Shown here in pieces: positions 23,360 through 32,347 of a DNA stretch of 32,389 bases; within the stretch, counting starts at the first letter, position 1; each line of letters opens with the position of its first letter. Both the position numbers and the translations under genes were made by a program. This stretch comes from Rhodospirillales bacterium. Its GTDB lineage: Bacteria; Pseudomonadota; Alphaproteobacteria; UBA828. The DNA lies in NCBI GenBank assembly GCA_028818855.1, contig JAPPMY010000225.1, positions 1 through 32,389 of the forward strand, read 5' to 3'. A model generated the notes under the pieces. The model saw only the letters and a program-made list of their open reading frames with translations. It ran no database searches and was not told the origin of the DNA.

Positions 23360-25335
23360 CCGGCGTCTCCTTTCGCGAACGGCAGCGGCCACGGCAGCCG
23401 ATTTCTCTTGTCGGACGCCTCTGCCGCGTGTTCCTTGCGCAGCACGAAGGGGTTGGGATCGGCCAGGAACAGGGAGTCCCGCCTCTCCCAATAGCGTGCG
23501 TGGTGGAGGTGGAACGCATCGCGCGGCATGTCCTTGCCCGCTGCGATCACGTATTGCCGGTCCGGGCCGAGCGTCATCAGCTCGTCGGGCGTCACCAGCC
23601 GCTCGCGCACCAGGGACCGGGCCTCGCCCGCTTGCCACTGGGTGTTGGCGGTGACGATGCGGCTCTCGGCGATGGTGCCGGACCTGCTCTCGGTCTTGCC
23701 CTCGAACGTTGCCGTGCCGATGGCCTTGGAGAGCTCCTCCGCGCCTTCGGCATCGGTACGGGGGAAACCCAGAACCTGCACCACCTCCGCGAGGTGCAGC
23801 AGGGTCTTGCGGTGCTCCTTGCCCCAACTCGAATCGAGCGCCGAGACCGACTGCGCGAAGCACCAGAAGTGGACACCCTTGCCGGCGGCCATCGTGTAGC
23901 CGTCCATCACCGGCTTGAGGAAGCCGATGCGGGGCATCTCATCGATCACGATCAGCAGGTCTCGTTCGAGCGGCTTGATCCCCGCGACCGCGTTGGGGAT
24001 GGCGACCCAGAGGCGGAGCCAGCCCTTGACGTGCTCGACGGTCTCCTCCGGCGCGACCACGAAGAGATCGGTGTCACCGCGGGCGAGCATCAGGGGATCG
24101 AAGCTCGACGTGGCGGTGTTCGCGACCAGCTCGGGGTAGTTGAGGAAGGCGAGCTGGTTGGCGATGGTGGTGAAGTTGGAGCCGCCTTCCTCCTTGCCCA
24201 CCTGCGCCTGGCGCTCGACCGCGATGTGGGTGAGACCTCCGCAAAACCTGTCGTAACTCTTGAGCTCTTGCGCGAACGCTTTCACCTCCTTCGGCCCCAT
24301 GGACAGCAGGCGGTGGACCGTCTTCAGCGTGCGTAATCCGGGGGGTTCCCTGAAGCGCACCCAGGCCATGTAACCGGCGACGATGGAGCGGGCCGATTCG
24401 TAGAAGTGGCGGCTGTTCTCGTGGGCACCGGGTCGGGGCGGGGTGAGCAGCGCGTCGAGCAGCACGTTGATGTCGCGCACCGCGAGCCCCTCGTCGTCCC
24501 GGACGAACGCGAGCGGGTTGCAGGTCGCGCTGCGGACGTCCGGCAGGTGGCACTCGGAAAAATCCTCCCTTTGCCTGGCCACGACGCCGAAGGGGTCCAT
24601 GAGCAGCACGCGCCGGCCCATCTCCCTACGGCGGCGCGCCGCGATGCACCAGAGCTCGCCGCGCGGATCGATCGTCACGGTCGATCCATCGAACCCGCGG
24701 TAATCGGGCGAGAGCAGGTTGAGGGCGATGAGGGCGCCCTTTCCGGCGCGGGGCGGGGCTACGGTGATGGCGGAGCCTTCCAGGGACCAGCCGATCAGGG
24801 GCACGTTCCGCCGCGCGCCCCACTGTCCGAGCAGTATGCCTTGCCGTCGGGAAAGGCGACGGAGGTAGCGCGGCCCGAGAAGGTTCGCCTTCCCGTGAAG
24901 GTCGGAACCGGCGCGGCGCCGGCGATCCCCCTCGCCCAGATGCTTGAAGGCGTAGACCGCAGCCTCGAACCAGACCACGGCGAGCAGTCCCGTTGCCGGC
25001 ACGGACACCACCAGCATGACCAGCGCGAGCCCGTCCAGTTCCTGGAGCCAGTCCTTGGCGGCTCCGAGCGAGGAGGTATCCGACAGAGGCCGCAGGACGG
25101 CGGTCCAGAGCGAGGCCAGCGAGACCGCGAGGCTGCCGCTATAGAGCCCGAGCCGGAGCCAGAGCCCCTCCTCCTTGCGGTCGGTCGCCATGTAGGCCGC
25201 GAACGACGCCGCGACGGCGAGGCCGAGAACGGCGATGCAGATACCGATCGGGCGGATACCGGTGGAGACCCATGCCGCCCAGCCGCACCCGGTAACCAGC
25301 AGGAAAGCGCCGGCTCCCGCCTCGATGGGTCTCAT
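23356..25335 (-). CDS. traG: Type IV coupling protein (TraG/VirD4 family)
   Basis: This 659-residue inner-membrane ATPase links the relaxosome to the type IV channel. Hydrophobic segments at about residues 7-28, 30-50, 62-82 and 104-126 form the membrane domain. The cytoplasmic part has Walker A APPRAGKG (193-200), TVTIDPRGELW, a Walker B LLIVIDEMPRIG and the FWCFAQSVSALD motif. These are the standard VirD4/TraG landmarks, and no break is seen. It starts at ATG 25335 after a GAAGGAGGGA ribosome site, 45 bases from the DotA-like gene upstream. The symbol is by family; in a type IVB set the equivalent subunit is DotL/TrbC. Confidence 0.93.
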   Translation of the reverse strand: MRPIEAGAGAFLLVTGCGWAAWVSTGIRPIGICIAVLGLAVAASFAAYMATDRKEEGLWLRLGLYSGSLAVSLASLWTAVLRPLSDTSSLGAAKDWLQELDGLALVMLVVSVPATGLLAVVWFEAAVYAFKHLGEGDRRRRAGSDLHGKANLLGPRYLRRLSRRQGILLGQWGARRNVPLIGWSLEGSAITVAPPRAGKGALIALNLLSPDYRGFDGSTVTIDPRGELWCIAARRRREMGRRVLLMDPFGVVARQREDFSECHLPDVRSATCNPLAFVRDDEGLAVRDINVLLDALLTPPRPGAHENSRHFYESARSIVAGYMAWVRFREPPGLRTLKTVHRLLSMGPKEVKAFAQELKSYDRFCGGLTHIAVERQAQVGKEEGGSNFTTIANQLAFLNYPELVANTATSSFDPLMLARGDTDLFVVAPEETVEHVKGWLRLWVAIPNAVAGIKPLERDLLIVIDEMPRIGFLKPVMDGYTMAAGKGVHFWCFAQSVSALDSSWGKEHRKTLLHLAEVVQVLGFPRTDAEGAEELSKAIGTATFEGKTESRSGTIAESRIVTANTQWQAGEARSLVRERLVTPDELMTLGPDRQYVIAAGKDMPRDAFHLHHARYWERRDSLFLADPNPFVLRKEHAAEASDKRNRLPWPLPFAKGDAG

Positions 25336-25380
25336 GGCGTCTTCCCTCCTTCGCCTTTCATGGAGTGCATTGCCGCCCGC

Positions 25381-27630
25381 TCAACTGCCCGACGCGCGGC
25401 CACCGCGGGCGCGGGCGCCTATACGAAGCGCACCGACCCGGGATATGCCTGCGACTGCCGCTCCGCCGGTCCGCTCGCTGGAATCGTCTCCGGCGCCGGC
25501 GCGCCCGCCGATCCAGTCGAGAACGGCGGACGGCAGCAGGTCGATCAGCTTGAAGGAAGCGTTGACCAGCCCGTAGGTTACGATCACGTAGAGCGCGAGC
25601 ATGGCGAGGAAGCCGACCGGGCCGAGTCCGCCCGAGGCACCCGCGTCGCGCATCTGCGGCAGCCACACCTGATTGAACAGTCCGGCGACCCCGAGGAACG
25701 CGAAGTAGCCGAGGATGAGGCCCAGCAGCATCAGCGCGGGGCGAAGCACGATCGCGGGCAGGAAGAGCCAGCCCTGGCGGGTGGCCTGGACGGTGAGCCG
25801 GCTGCCGTCCTCGCGGGTGACGTGGGCTGCGGCGAACACGGTTACGGCCAGCACGGCGACGGCGACGTTCAGGATCCAGCCGAGGATGCCGAACAGGAAG
25901 CGGATAAAGGGGAGCGCCGGCAGCACGTAGGCCAGCACCGCGCCTGCAATGATGAGCAGCCCGAGCAGGGTCGAGACCAAGGCGTCGGAGACCTGCCAGG
26001 CGGATTCGAACACGTCGAGCCCCTTGCCGATGAAGGGAATAGATTCGAGCAGCCCCGAGCCGGTGGCGGCACCCATGAGCGCGGCGGTCGCGGCGAGCGC
26101 GGCATTGAGCAGGCCGTGGCCCAGCGCCGCGAGGTCGGCGATGGGGTTGCCGCTATCGGCCACGATCACGCTGTCGAGGTCGATGAACTCCAGCAGGCCC
26201 GATACCATGCCGCCCTCCGCCTTCGGCACCGGCAGGGCGCCAGCGCCCGCGGTGGCGGCCGACAGCAGCATCGGGTGGTAACTCCGCGACCGCGCGAGCT
26301 TGACCGCGAGCCCCTTCACCGCCGCGTCTGCCGCCGGCGACCACTCGTCGAGGCTGGGCGTCGGCAGCTCCACGGCGGGGACGTTGTGGGCTGCGGCCTG
26401 AAACAGGCCGGCTTGGCGCGCGATGGTGTTGAAGAAGGAAGCGGCAGCCATCCAGCTCGCTTCGCGCGCATCCTCGGCCACCACCCGGGCGAGCGTCTCG
26501 TGCTCCTCGGTCGCAGCCCGCATCAGCGCCTCGTCGAGCACGCGGGCGTACGTGCCGGCCAGGTCCTGGCGGGCCAGCAGGGCGTCGATATCCGGCAGCG
26601 GACGGCCGTAGACGGGGGTGCCGGGGACGTAGTGTGCGGCAAGGCCGGAGGCAGTGGCACGGATCGCGGGCAGCAGGCTCGTCAGTGCCCTGCGGTGACC
26701 CTCCGCCGCGATCTGGGGCGCCCCGTCGGCATCGAGGCCTGCGAAGCGGATCGCGCCGCACATGCCCTCCGGCATGCCGCGCCCTTCGCCGTCGTAGGCG
26801 AGCGTGAGGGTGCCATCGTCGCGGTCTTCGTCGATCTCGACGTAAGGGTCGTCGCCCGCGAGCGCGGCGCTGCCGTTGGCGGCATGGGCGCAGGTCTCGG
26901 CGATGAGGGTGCGGGAGATGGCGGCGCGCCAGAGCGCCTCGCGGGGACGGGGCACGATGGGCCTGCTCTCGGCGAGCGCCTCCTCCGAGAAGGGCTTCCA
27001 GACGGCGTTGGCGAAGTCGCCGCCGAGATGAGCCAATCCCACGACCGCATGCTGCGCCCCGTTCATGCCGCCCGGAAGCGGCGCCATGAGCGCGATGGCG
27101 GCGACGATGCGAACGATCGCCCAGGCGCCGAAGCCGAAGCGCCCCTGCCGCGCCGTGTCCACGGTGCCGGCGGCGGCATGCCAGACCAGGAGGAACCCGG
27201 CCAGCACCAGTACGCCCGCGTTGAAGGCGAACAGCATGTTGCCGATGGCCGACGGGCGATCGCGCCCGAGTCCTCCGAGAAACGCCAGCGCGTCCCGGGT
27301 CGCAACGTCCGCGTCGGCGAAGAGGCCGCGGTCGATGGCCTGGCCCAGCGCGGACTCCGGCGGCGGGATCACGGCGATCCCCAGACCCGCGACGGCAACG
27401 AGCACGACCAGCCAGGGGAGGCCGGACCGGCAGAGCGGTCCTGCGCGTCGCGGGCGTGTCGGTCCACCGCGCACGGCAGCCGTGCCGCGGTTTTCCGCGT
27501 CCGTCCCCGAGGATTGCCGTCCCGACCGCCAGGTAATGTCCGCCAGTCGGCTCAGCACCGCTGCCGCATGCAGCGCATCCAGCAACGGACGGCCGAGCTG
27601 GGGGGCGAACAGGAAGCGGAAAAGGCCCAT
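25381..27630 (-). CDS. DotA/TraY-like type IVB secretion membrane protein
   Basis: The 749-residue polytopic protein has hydrophobic helices near residues 73-90, 135-152 and 165-185, a large periplasmic-type central domain (about 200-500), and a cluster of helices from ~500 to 700 (for example LLGLLIIAGAVLAYVLPALP, ILNVAVAVLAVTVFAAAHV, LALYVIVTYGLVNASFKLI). This layout and the motifs ATRDALAFLGG, GFLLVWHAAAGT and WLFLPAIVLRPALMLLG are those of DotA/TraY proteins of IncI plasmids and Dot/Icm systems. It is shorter than Legionella DotA (about 1,050 residues). It is thought to sit in the inner membrane as part of the transfer channel. The next gene upstream ends four bases before its start. Confidence 0.85.
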   Translation of the reverse strand: MGLFRFLFAPQLGRPLLDALHAAAVLSRLADITWRSGRQSSGTDAENRGTAAVRGGPTRPRRAGPLCRSGLPWLVVLVAVAGLGIAVIPPPESALGQAIDRGLFADADVATRDALAFLGGLGRDRPSAIGNMLFAFNAGVLVLAGFLLVWHAAAGTVDTARQGRFGFGAWAIVRIVAAIALMAPLPGGMNGAQHAVVGLAHLGGDFANAVWKPFSEEALAESRPIVPRPREALWRAAISRTLIAETCAHAANGSAALAGDDPYVEIDEDRDDGTLTLAYDGEGRGMPEGMCGAIRFAGLDADGAPQIAAEGHRRALTSLLPAIRATASGLAAHYVPGTPVYGRPLPDIDALLARQDLAGTYARVLDEALMRAATEEHETLARVVAEDAREASWMAAASFFNTIARQAGLFQAAAHNVPAVELPTPSLDEWSPAADAAVKGLAVKLARSRSYHPMLLSAATAGAGALPVPKAEGGMVSGLLEFIDLDSVIVADSGNPIADLAALGHGLLNAALAATAALMGAATGSGLLESIPFIGKGLDVFESAWQVSDALVSTLLGLLIIAGAVLAYVLPALPFIRFLFGILGWILNVAVAVLAVTVFAAAHVTREDGSRLTVQATRQGWLFLPAIVLRPALMLLGLILGYFAFLGVAGLFNQVWLPQMRDAGASGGLGPVGFLAMLALYVIVTYGLVNASFKLIDLLPSAVLDWIGGRAGAGDDSSERTGGAAVAGISRVGALRIGARARGGRASGS

Positions 27631-27634
27631 GGCC

Positions 27635-28849
27635 TCAGTTGGCGCCGGCGAGCGGGTTGGCGAGGCCAGGAAGGCGGCGCATCTCCTCCACGGCCAGCGC
27701 GAGGGACGCCGCGTCGATGGCGCCGCGCCGCTCGTCAGTGCGGTAGCGCTGCCAGTCGAGCATCAGCGAGACTGCCTGGAGCGTCACCAGCTCGCGCAGC
27801 AGGTTCTCCGCTGACATGGCCTGGAGACCGACGAACCAGTCCGGTTCCTCGAAGCGGCCGCTCGCCAGCAGCTCCAGAAGCTCGTAGCGGCTGACGGGGT
27901 TATCGGGATCGCGCCCAGGGCCCTGCCGGAGGGCTGCGGCCCAGTCTCCCAGCGCCGCGCCAGGCACCCTGAGCGCGCGTGACTGCGACAGGTAGTCCGC
28001 CGCCAGCGCCGATCTTGCGTTGGCCGCGCGGGCGAGAAGCACGCGCCTGCGCTCGCGGTCGGTATCGGCCGAGGCCAGTGCCGGCGGGTCGTGCACCACC
28101 GGCGCGGCGAGGTTGCGCGAGAGCTCCACGGCTGCGCGGAGTTCCGCCTCGCTTGCGAAGGTGCGCTGGTCGAAGAGGGTGCCGGCCCTGAGATCGGCGC
28201 CGTGCAGCGCGTCCTCGCCCCGGCAGACACTCGTGCCGGGGACACTCCTGCCGGAGAGCGCCGGGTCACCGGCACGCGTGTCCTCGCCGGCGCGCGCGGC
28301 GTTGCAGTAGTTCTGCGCGATGACCGCGAAGCGGGCGGCATCGCCTGCTGCGGCACCGGGCCGGTCCACCACCGCGCGATCGCCCGTGATGCGCCCGCTC
28401 TCGATGGCGGAGGCCCGGGCGTGGGCGATGGCGCTGGCTTCGCCGCTCGCCGCGAGCCCCGCGAGCCCGGTGATCGTGTTGCAGGCGCTTTCGCTCGGCC
28501 GCCGCGCCCTCATCGCCTCGGTCTCGGCGGCCTCGCGCTCGATCTGGGCCTGCAGGCGGGTCTGGGAATCGAGCGCGCCGCTCACCGCCCGCGCGCTTTG
28601 GGCGATATAGCCCGAGAGCTGCCCGGTCTGGAGCCTGAGCGCCTCGATAATGGCGCGCTCCATGTCGTCAATCTCGCCGGTGAGATCGCGGATCACCCGC
28701 GACGCCTCGCGGCGGTCGTTGTCGGTGCGGTCGCAGGCGTGGGCGTGCGCCTGGGCTGGCGACAGGAGCGTCGTCAGCAACGTGGCGGCGATCCCCACGA
28801 CAGCCACCGGCATGCCAGACACCGAGGCTCGGCAGAGTTTCGCCTTCAT
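27635..28849 (-). CDS. Exported transfer-operon protein of unknown function
   Basis: The 404-residue protein has an N-terminal signal segment (about residues 11-35, ending SPAQAHA-HACD) and so is probably periplasmic. A helical, coiled-coil-prone region (about 45-125: GEIDDMERAIIEALRLQTGQ, RLQAQIEREAAETEAMRA) follows. The rest is Ala-rich with four or so cysteines. It is not recognised beyond its place between an exported protein and DotA-like gene, where conjugation systems often keep mating-pair proteins. ATG 28849 overlaps the previous gene's stop by ATGA. The much longer open frame upstream is a shadow. Confidence 0.8.
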   Translation of the reverse strand: MKAKLCRASVSGMPVAVVGIAATLLTTLLSPAQAHAHACDRTDNDRREASRVIRDLTGEIDDMERAIIEALRLQTGQLSGYIAQSARAVSGALDSQTRLQAQIEREAAETEAMRARRPSESACNTITGLAGLAASGEASAIAHARASAIESGRITGDRAVVDRPGAAAGDAARFAVIAQNYCNAARAGEDTRAGDPALSGRSVPGTSVCRGEDALHGADLRAGTLFDQRTFASEAELRAAVELSRNLAAPVVHDPPALASADTDRERRRVLLARAANARSALAADYLSQSRALRVPGAALGDWAAALRQGPGRDPDNPVSRYELLELLASGRFEEPDWFVGLQAMSAENLLRELVTLQAVSLMLDWQRYRTDERRGAIDAASLALAVEEMRRLPGLANPLAGAN

Positions 28850-29430
28850 CGGGCGCCCCCGACGACGCTGCGGAACCTCTCGGCATCGTCTGTGCCCACA
28901 TCGTCGAGCACGTTGCGCCGGGTTCCGTCGAGGCCTCCGAAGCCTGTGAGGCTTGTGAGGCCCGGAAGGCGCGGCAGTGGAGCGGTGTAGAGCACGGGGT
29001 CGAGCGCGCGCCCGAGATAGCGGCGGTAGGCGTCGCGGCCTGCGGCGCAGAGGCGCCGGCGCGCCAGATCCAGGATCTCCTCGAGGACGCCTGCCGGGTC
29101 GAACTGGATGTCGAAGCTGCTGTAGTCGAACAGGTCCCATATGCAGGAGAAGTCGAAGATGGAGTCCGGGTTACGGATGCCATGGTCGGGATCGCGGATG
29201 ATGGCCAGTTCCGCCTCGACGCCGGCCTGCGCACTTTCGGCCAGCGCCTGCCGCACCCGGGGATCGCAGGCGGAAGCCTGTCCATGCCCGGTGTGCCCGG
29301 CAGTGGCTGCACTCGCCTTGACTGCCGCCGGAGGCGGCACTGCGGGAGTCTGCGCCGCCGCAGGCACCGCGCACAGGAGGAGCGCCGACGCCAGTGCCAG
29401 CGCCGCAACCGGCATGCGCCGCACCGTCAC
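28846..29430 (-). CDS. Exported transfer-operon protein, small, unknown function
   Basis: The 194-residue protein has a clear signal peptide (MPVAALALASALLLCAVPAAA, cleavage near AAAQ) and three cysteines in the mature part (CDPR, FSCIWD, RRLCAAG). Two acidic/aromatic segments (NPDSIFDFSCIWDLFDYSSF) look conserved. No family is recognised. It starts with an ATGA overlap with ssb and ends with an ATGA overlap with the 404-residue gene. It is therefore translationally coupled at both ends and probably works with the transfer apparatus in the periplasm. Confidence 0.8.
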   Translation of the reverse strand: MTVRRMPVAALALASALLLCAVPAAAQTPAVPPPAAVKASAATAGHTGHGQASACDPRVRQALAESAQAGVEAELAIIRDPDHGIRNPDSIFDFSCIWDLFDYSSFDIQFDPAGVLEEILDLARRRLCAAGRDAYRRYLGRALDPVLYTAPLPRLPGLTSLTGFGGLDGTRRNVLDDVGTDDAERFRSVVGGAR

Positions 29431-29882
29431 GGGGATTCCTCCCCGCCCAGATATTCGGCCTCCCCCGCAACGGCACCCTCCGACGCACCGTCGGTTTCGG
29501 CCTCTGCTGCGTCAGTCTCCGCTCCGGTAGCCTCCGCTACCTTTGGCGACAACACGTTCACCATGCCCTGGGCACCGGCGACCACGATCTCGGTGACGCT
29601 GCGCCCGATCCCCTTCCTGTCCCGGTATTCGCGGGTGGCGAGCCGCCCCTCGACCACCAGTGCGGCTCCCTTGCGGACCAGCGTCTCCACTGCGTCGACC
29701 GCGCCGCCGTAGACGACGATGCGGTGCCACTCGGTGGATTCGCCGGGCTGGCCGTCCTGGCCCTTCCAGCGCCTGGTGGTAGCGAGGCTGAAGTTTGCGA
29801 CCCTGTCGCCGCCCTTCAGCGCACGAATCTCGGGATCGCGCCCCGCGTGTCCCAGCAGCGTCACCCTGTTGATGTGCAGCAT
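29427..29882 (-). CDS. ssb: Single-stranded DNA-binding protein (element-encoded)
   Basis: The 151-residue protein has a standard OB-fold SSB domain in residues 1-110 (NRVTLLGHAGRDPEIRALKG, VANFSLATTRRW, TEWHRIVVYG, LVVEGRLATREYRDRKG). A short acidic, disordered tail follows. The usual DDDIPF-type C-terminal tip is replaced by LGGEESP, so it may not recruit the host's SSB partners in the normal way. Conjugative elements often carry their own SSB to protect the incoming strand. A GGAGGT ribosome site precedes ATG 29882, and the gene lies 20 bases after the ATPase gene. Confidence 0.93.
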   Translation of the reverse strand: MLHINRVTLLGHAGRDPEIRALKGGDRVANFSLATTRRWKGQDGQPGESTEWHRIVVYGGAVDAVETLVRKGAALVVEGRLATREYRDRKGIGRSVTEIVVAGAQGMVNVLSPKVAEATGAETDAAEAETDGASEGAVAGEAEYLGGEESP

Positions 29883-29902
29883 CCCGTACCTCCTTGCGTG
29901 GT

Positions 29903-32275
29903 TCAGGCCGGCCCCTCGGGGGCCGGCGGGGTTGGATCGGACGTTCCGTTCATCGCCCGGCGCACGATCTCACCGGCGAGGCGGTCGAGCACGACGGCCT
30001 CGGACGCCGCGCGCCCGGCGTTCCCCGTATCCGCGCGGACAAGCTCGGTCTCGATGCGCTCCCGCGCCGTGCCGGCGGGAAAGGCGCGCGCCAGCGCCGC
30101 CCTGGCGTTCGCGGGCGGAAGCAGCACGCCGACGCGGTTCCTGAGGGCCACGTCCACCGGACTGGTGGTAAGCGCCCAGAGCTCGACGGGGCCCGGCGTG
30201 TTGACGACGAGCCGCTCGAAGCGGTCGCCGGTGCCGGACGAGATCAGCAGTGCCGGCGCGCCGTCCCGGCCGGGGCCCGTCAGCCGGTAGCGCACGGTCT
30301 CGGCGAGCGTCTCGTTGAGAGCGAATAGGGAGGCCAGGATGTCGGCCTCGCGCGCCTTGCCTCCCGAACCCAGGATCCAGTAGCGGTTGGCGAGCTCGGC
30401 GAGCGCGCCCCCGAAGTCGTCGAGGCGCTGCGATGCGAGTGCGAGCCTTACCCGGAGCTTGCGGGCCTCGCGCACGTCGCGCTCGACCTGGGCGCGAACG
30501 GCAGGTGCGCCTGCGGTGCGGTGGAACTCGTCGTAGCAGAGCCGCTTCGGGGCTTCGCGGATGTCGCGAAGCCGGGATGAGTGCCATTCCCGGTAGGGCT
30601 CGGGGATGGACGCCAGCCCGTCGTCCGCGATCCACCAGTGGCGCGTCAGTGCGTGTCGGGCAAGCAGGTAGAAGGCGGCACTCTGCCGGGCGGCCTCCGC
30701 CGAGCCCTGAGGCGCCACCTCGGCGAGGTCAATCGCGGCGAGCCTGGCGCCGCCGACGTCGAAGGCGGTGGGCGCGAACATCACCGGCCAATCGCCGGAA
30801 AGGGCGGTCAGGATGCGGATGAAGGCCTGGGTTACCGTCTCCCCGCCCGCCCCATAGCGCGTATCGCCCACCAGTCCTTGGACGGCGGGCTCGCGCACCG
30901 AGGCCAGCAGGTCGCCGAGGGTCGGCACGGCGTAGCGCTGCGCCCGCGCCGCGGCGTCCGCCTCGCCCGCCTCGAACAGCGCATCCACCGCCTCCCACCA
31001 GAGAGCGCGATCCGGTAGGCGGAGCCCGGCGGCCTCGATCGCCGCATCCACTTGCGGATCGCGGCCTTCGCTGTAGGCATGGGGCTCGGCGCCTGGCTCC
31101 TTGTCGGAGCGCAGCGCGTAGGCGCTCGTGAGCGCCGGGCCGATCAGCTCGCGCATGCCGTCGGGTGTCCCTGCGGCCCCCGCAGGCGTCACCATCAGGC
31201 TCAAAAGGTTCGCGAGGAAGGCGCGCTCGGCGGGCAGCGGGGTCCGGCAGCCGAGTTGGGTGTCGCAGGGGTTGATGGCGTGCGCGGCGGTCATGCGGAG
31301 CGGGAACCAGCCCGCCTCGTGGCGGCGCGCCGGCGGCAGCGCCTCGCGGATCAGGGAAATCAGCCCCGAAGAGGAGGGACCGACGTCGATGACGGCGGCA
31401 AGCGGCAGGCGCGAGCGGCCCGGCTCCAGGCAGAAGGCCAGTCCGAGCGCGTTCATCAGCACCGACTTCCCCTGGCCGGGCAGGCCGTAGATCAGCTCGA
31501 AGCCGTAGTCGCCAGCGCCGGACCCGGCCAGCGGCAGCGGCTTGCCGTCGGCCGAGCGAAACAGGTGTCCGGCCTCCGCGCTTGCACCGCCAGGCGGCGC
31601 CGGACGGCTCACGGGCAGGAGCCGGAGCGCCTCGGCGAGGGGCGCCAGCGCCGGCTCTGCGGTCGCGCCGCAGCAGAACCCCGGCACCGACGCGGCGAGG
31701 CTTTCCAGCGGATCCCCGGTGAGCGGAGTGAACACCGCCTCGCCCCAGCCTTCGGCGACCTGCTGCAGGCGCCCCAGGCGGGCGACGAGCGCCGCTTCGT
31801 TCTCGTCCGCGCGCACCCAGGTGAGCAGCCCGAGCCGGAGGCGCACGATGGCGTGGGCGTCGGCCGCCAGCGCCGCCACGTCGCGGAGCGCGTTCCTTAC
31901 GTGCAGGCTGTCCGACGACGAGAAGGCGAGGAAGGACGCGGCCACCCTGGAGACCGTGGCATCGAAGCGTTGCAAGCCACCGCTCTCGATCAACATCGAG
32001 ACCCGGCAGGGCAGCCCCGCCGCCGAGAGCCCCGCCATGAGCTCGGCGAAGGGGCGCGACTGCCGGGGCCCGAGCACCATGTCGAGCGCCCCGTAGAGCC
32101 GCCCGCCGATGCGGATACCCGACCCTATCCTCTCCGGCTCGCGCACCAGGAGCTGCGGCGCCAGCGGCGGCGGGAAAGCGCCCGCTTCGGGCGGTTCCGT
32201 ATGCCGCGCCGGCGCCTCGTTCGCCGCCGTCACGGGGCGCCAGTCCGCTGCCGCCGACGCGCTGCCGTTGATCAT
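29903..32275 (-). CDS. DotO/IcmB/TraU-like type IVB secretion ATPase
   Basis: The 790-residue ATPase has an N-terminal VirB4-like domain (about 40-240), Walker A YGLPGQGKSVLMN (Walker core 264-271), PSSSGLISLIREALPPARRH and a Walker B-like KRLCYDEFHRT (about residue 590). The segment LRVRLALASQRLDDFGGALA follows it. It matches the VirB4-class ATPase of type IVB systems (IcmB/DotO, IncI TraU). These proteins energise pilus or channel assembly at the inner membrane. It is shorter than IcmB (about 1,000 residues), mostly at the N-terminus. ATG 32275 is chosen because an in-frame stop lies nine codons upstream. No ribosome site stands out, so coupling to the preceding gene is possible. Confidence 0.85.
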   Translation of the reverse strand: MINGSASAAADWRPVTAANEAPARHTEPPEAGAFPPPLAPQLLVREPERIGSGIRIGGRLYGALDMVLGPRQSRPFAELMAGLSAAGLPCRVSMLIESGGLQRFDATVSRVAASFLAFSSSDSLHVRNALRDVAALAADAHAIVRLRLGLLTWVRADENEAALVARLGRLQQVAEGWGEAVFTPLTGDPLESLAASVPGFCCGATAEPALAPLAEALRLLPVSRPAPPGGASAEAGHLFRSADGKPLPLAGSGAGDYGFELIYGLPGQGKSVLMNALGLAFCLEPGRSRLPLAAVIDVGPSSSGLISLIREALPPARRHEAGWFPLRMTAAHAINPCDTQLGCRTPLPAERAFLANLLSLMVTPAGAAGTPDGMRELIGPALTSAYALRSDKEPGAEPHAYSEGRDPQVDAAIEAAGLRLPDRALWWEAVDALFEAGEADAAARAQRYAVPTLGDLLASVREPAVQGLVGDTRYGAGGETVTQAFIRILTALSGDWPVMFAPTAFDVGGARLAAIDLAEVAPQGSAEAARQSAAFYLLARHALTRHWWIADDGLASIPEPYREWHSSRLRDIREAPKRLCYDEFHRTAGAPAVRAQVERDVREARKLRVRLALASQRLDDFGGALAELANRYWILGSGGKAREADILASLFALNETLAETVRYRLTGPGRDGAPALLISSGTGDRFERLVVNTPGPVELWALTTSPVDVALRNRVGVLLPPANARAALARAFPAGTARERIETELVRADTGNAGRAASEAVVLDRLAGEIVRRAMNGTSDPTPPAPEGPA

Positions 32276-32347
32276 TCGGCGGATCGCGCGCGCCCCCGTT
32301 CACGCTGCGAGGCGGCCCGCTTACATCCCCGTCTACGCCAGAACCGC

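Noticed and set aside
24406..27894. A 1,162-codon plus-strand open frame
   Set aside because: It is antisense to the coupling protein and the DotA-like gene, with the Gln/Arg/Glu/Gly-rich bias typical of shadow frames in high-GC DNA, and has no protein pattern.
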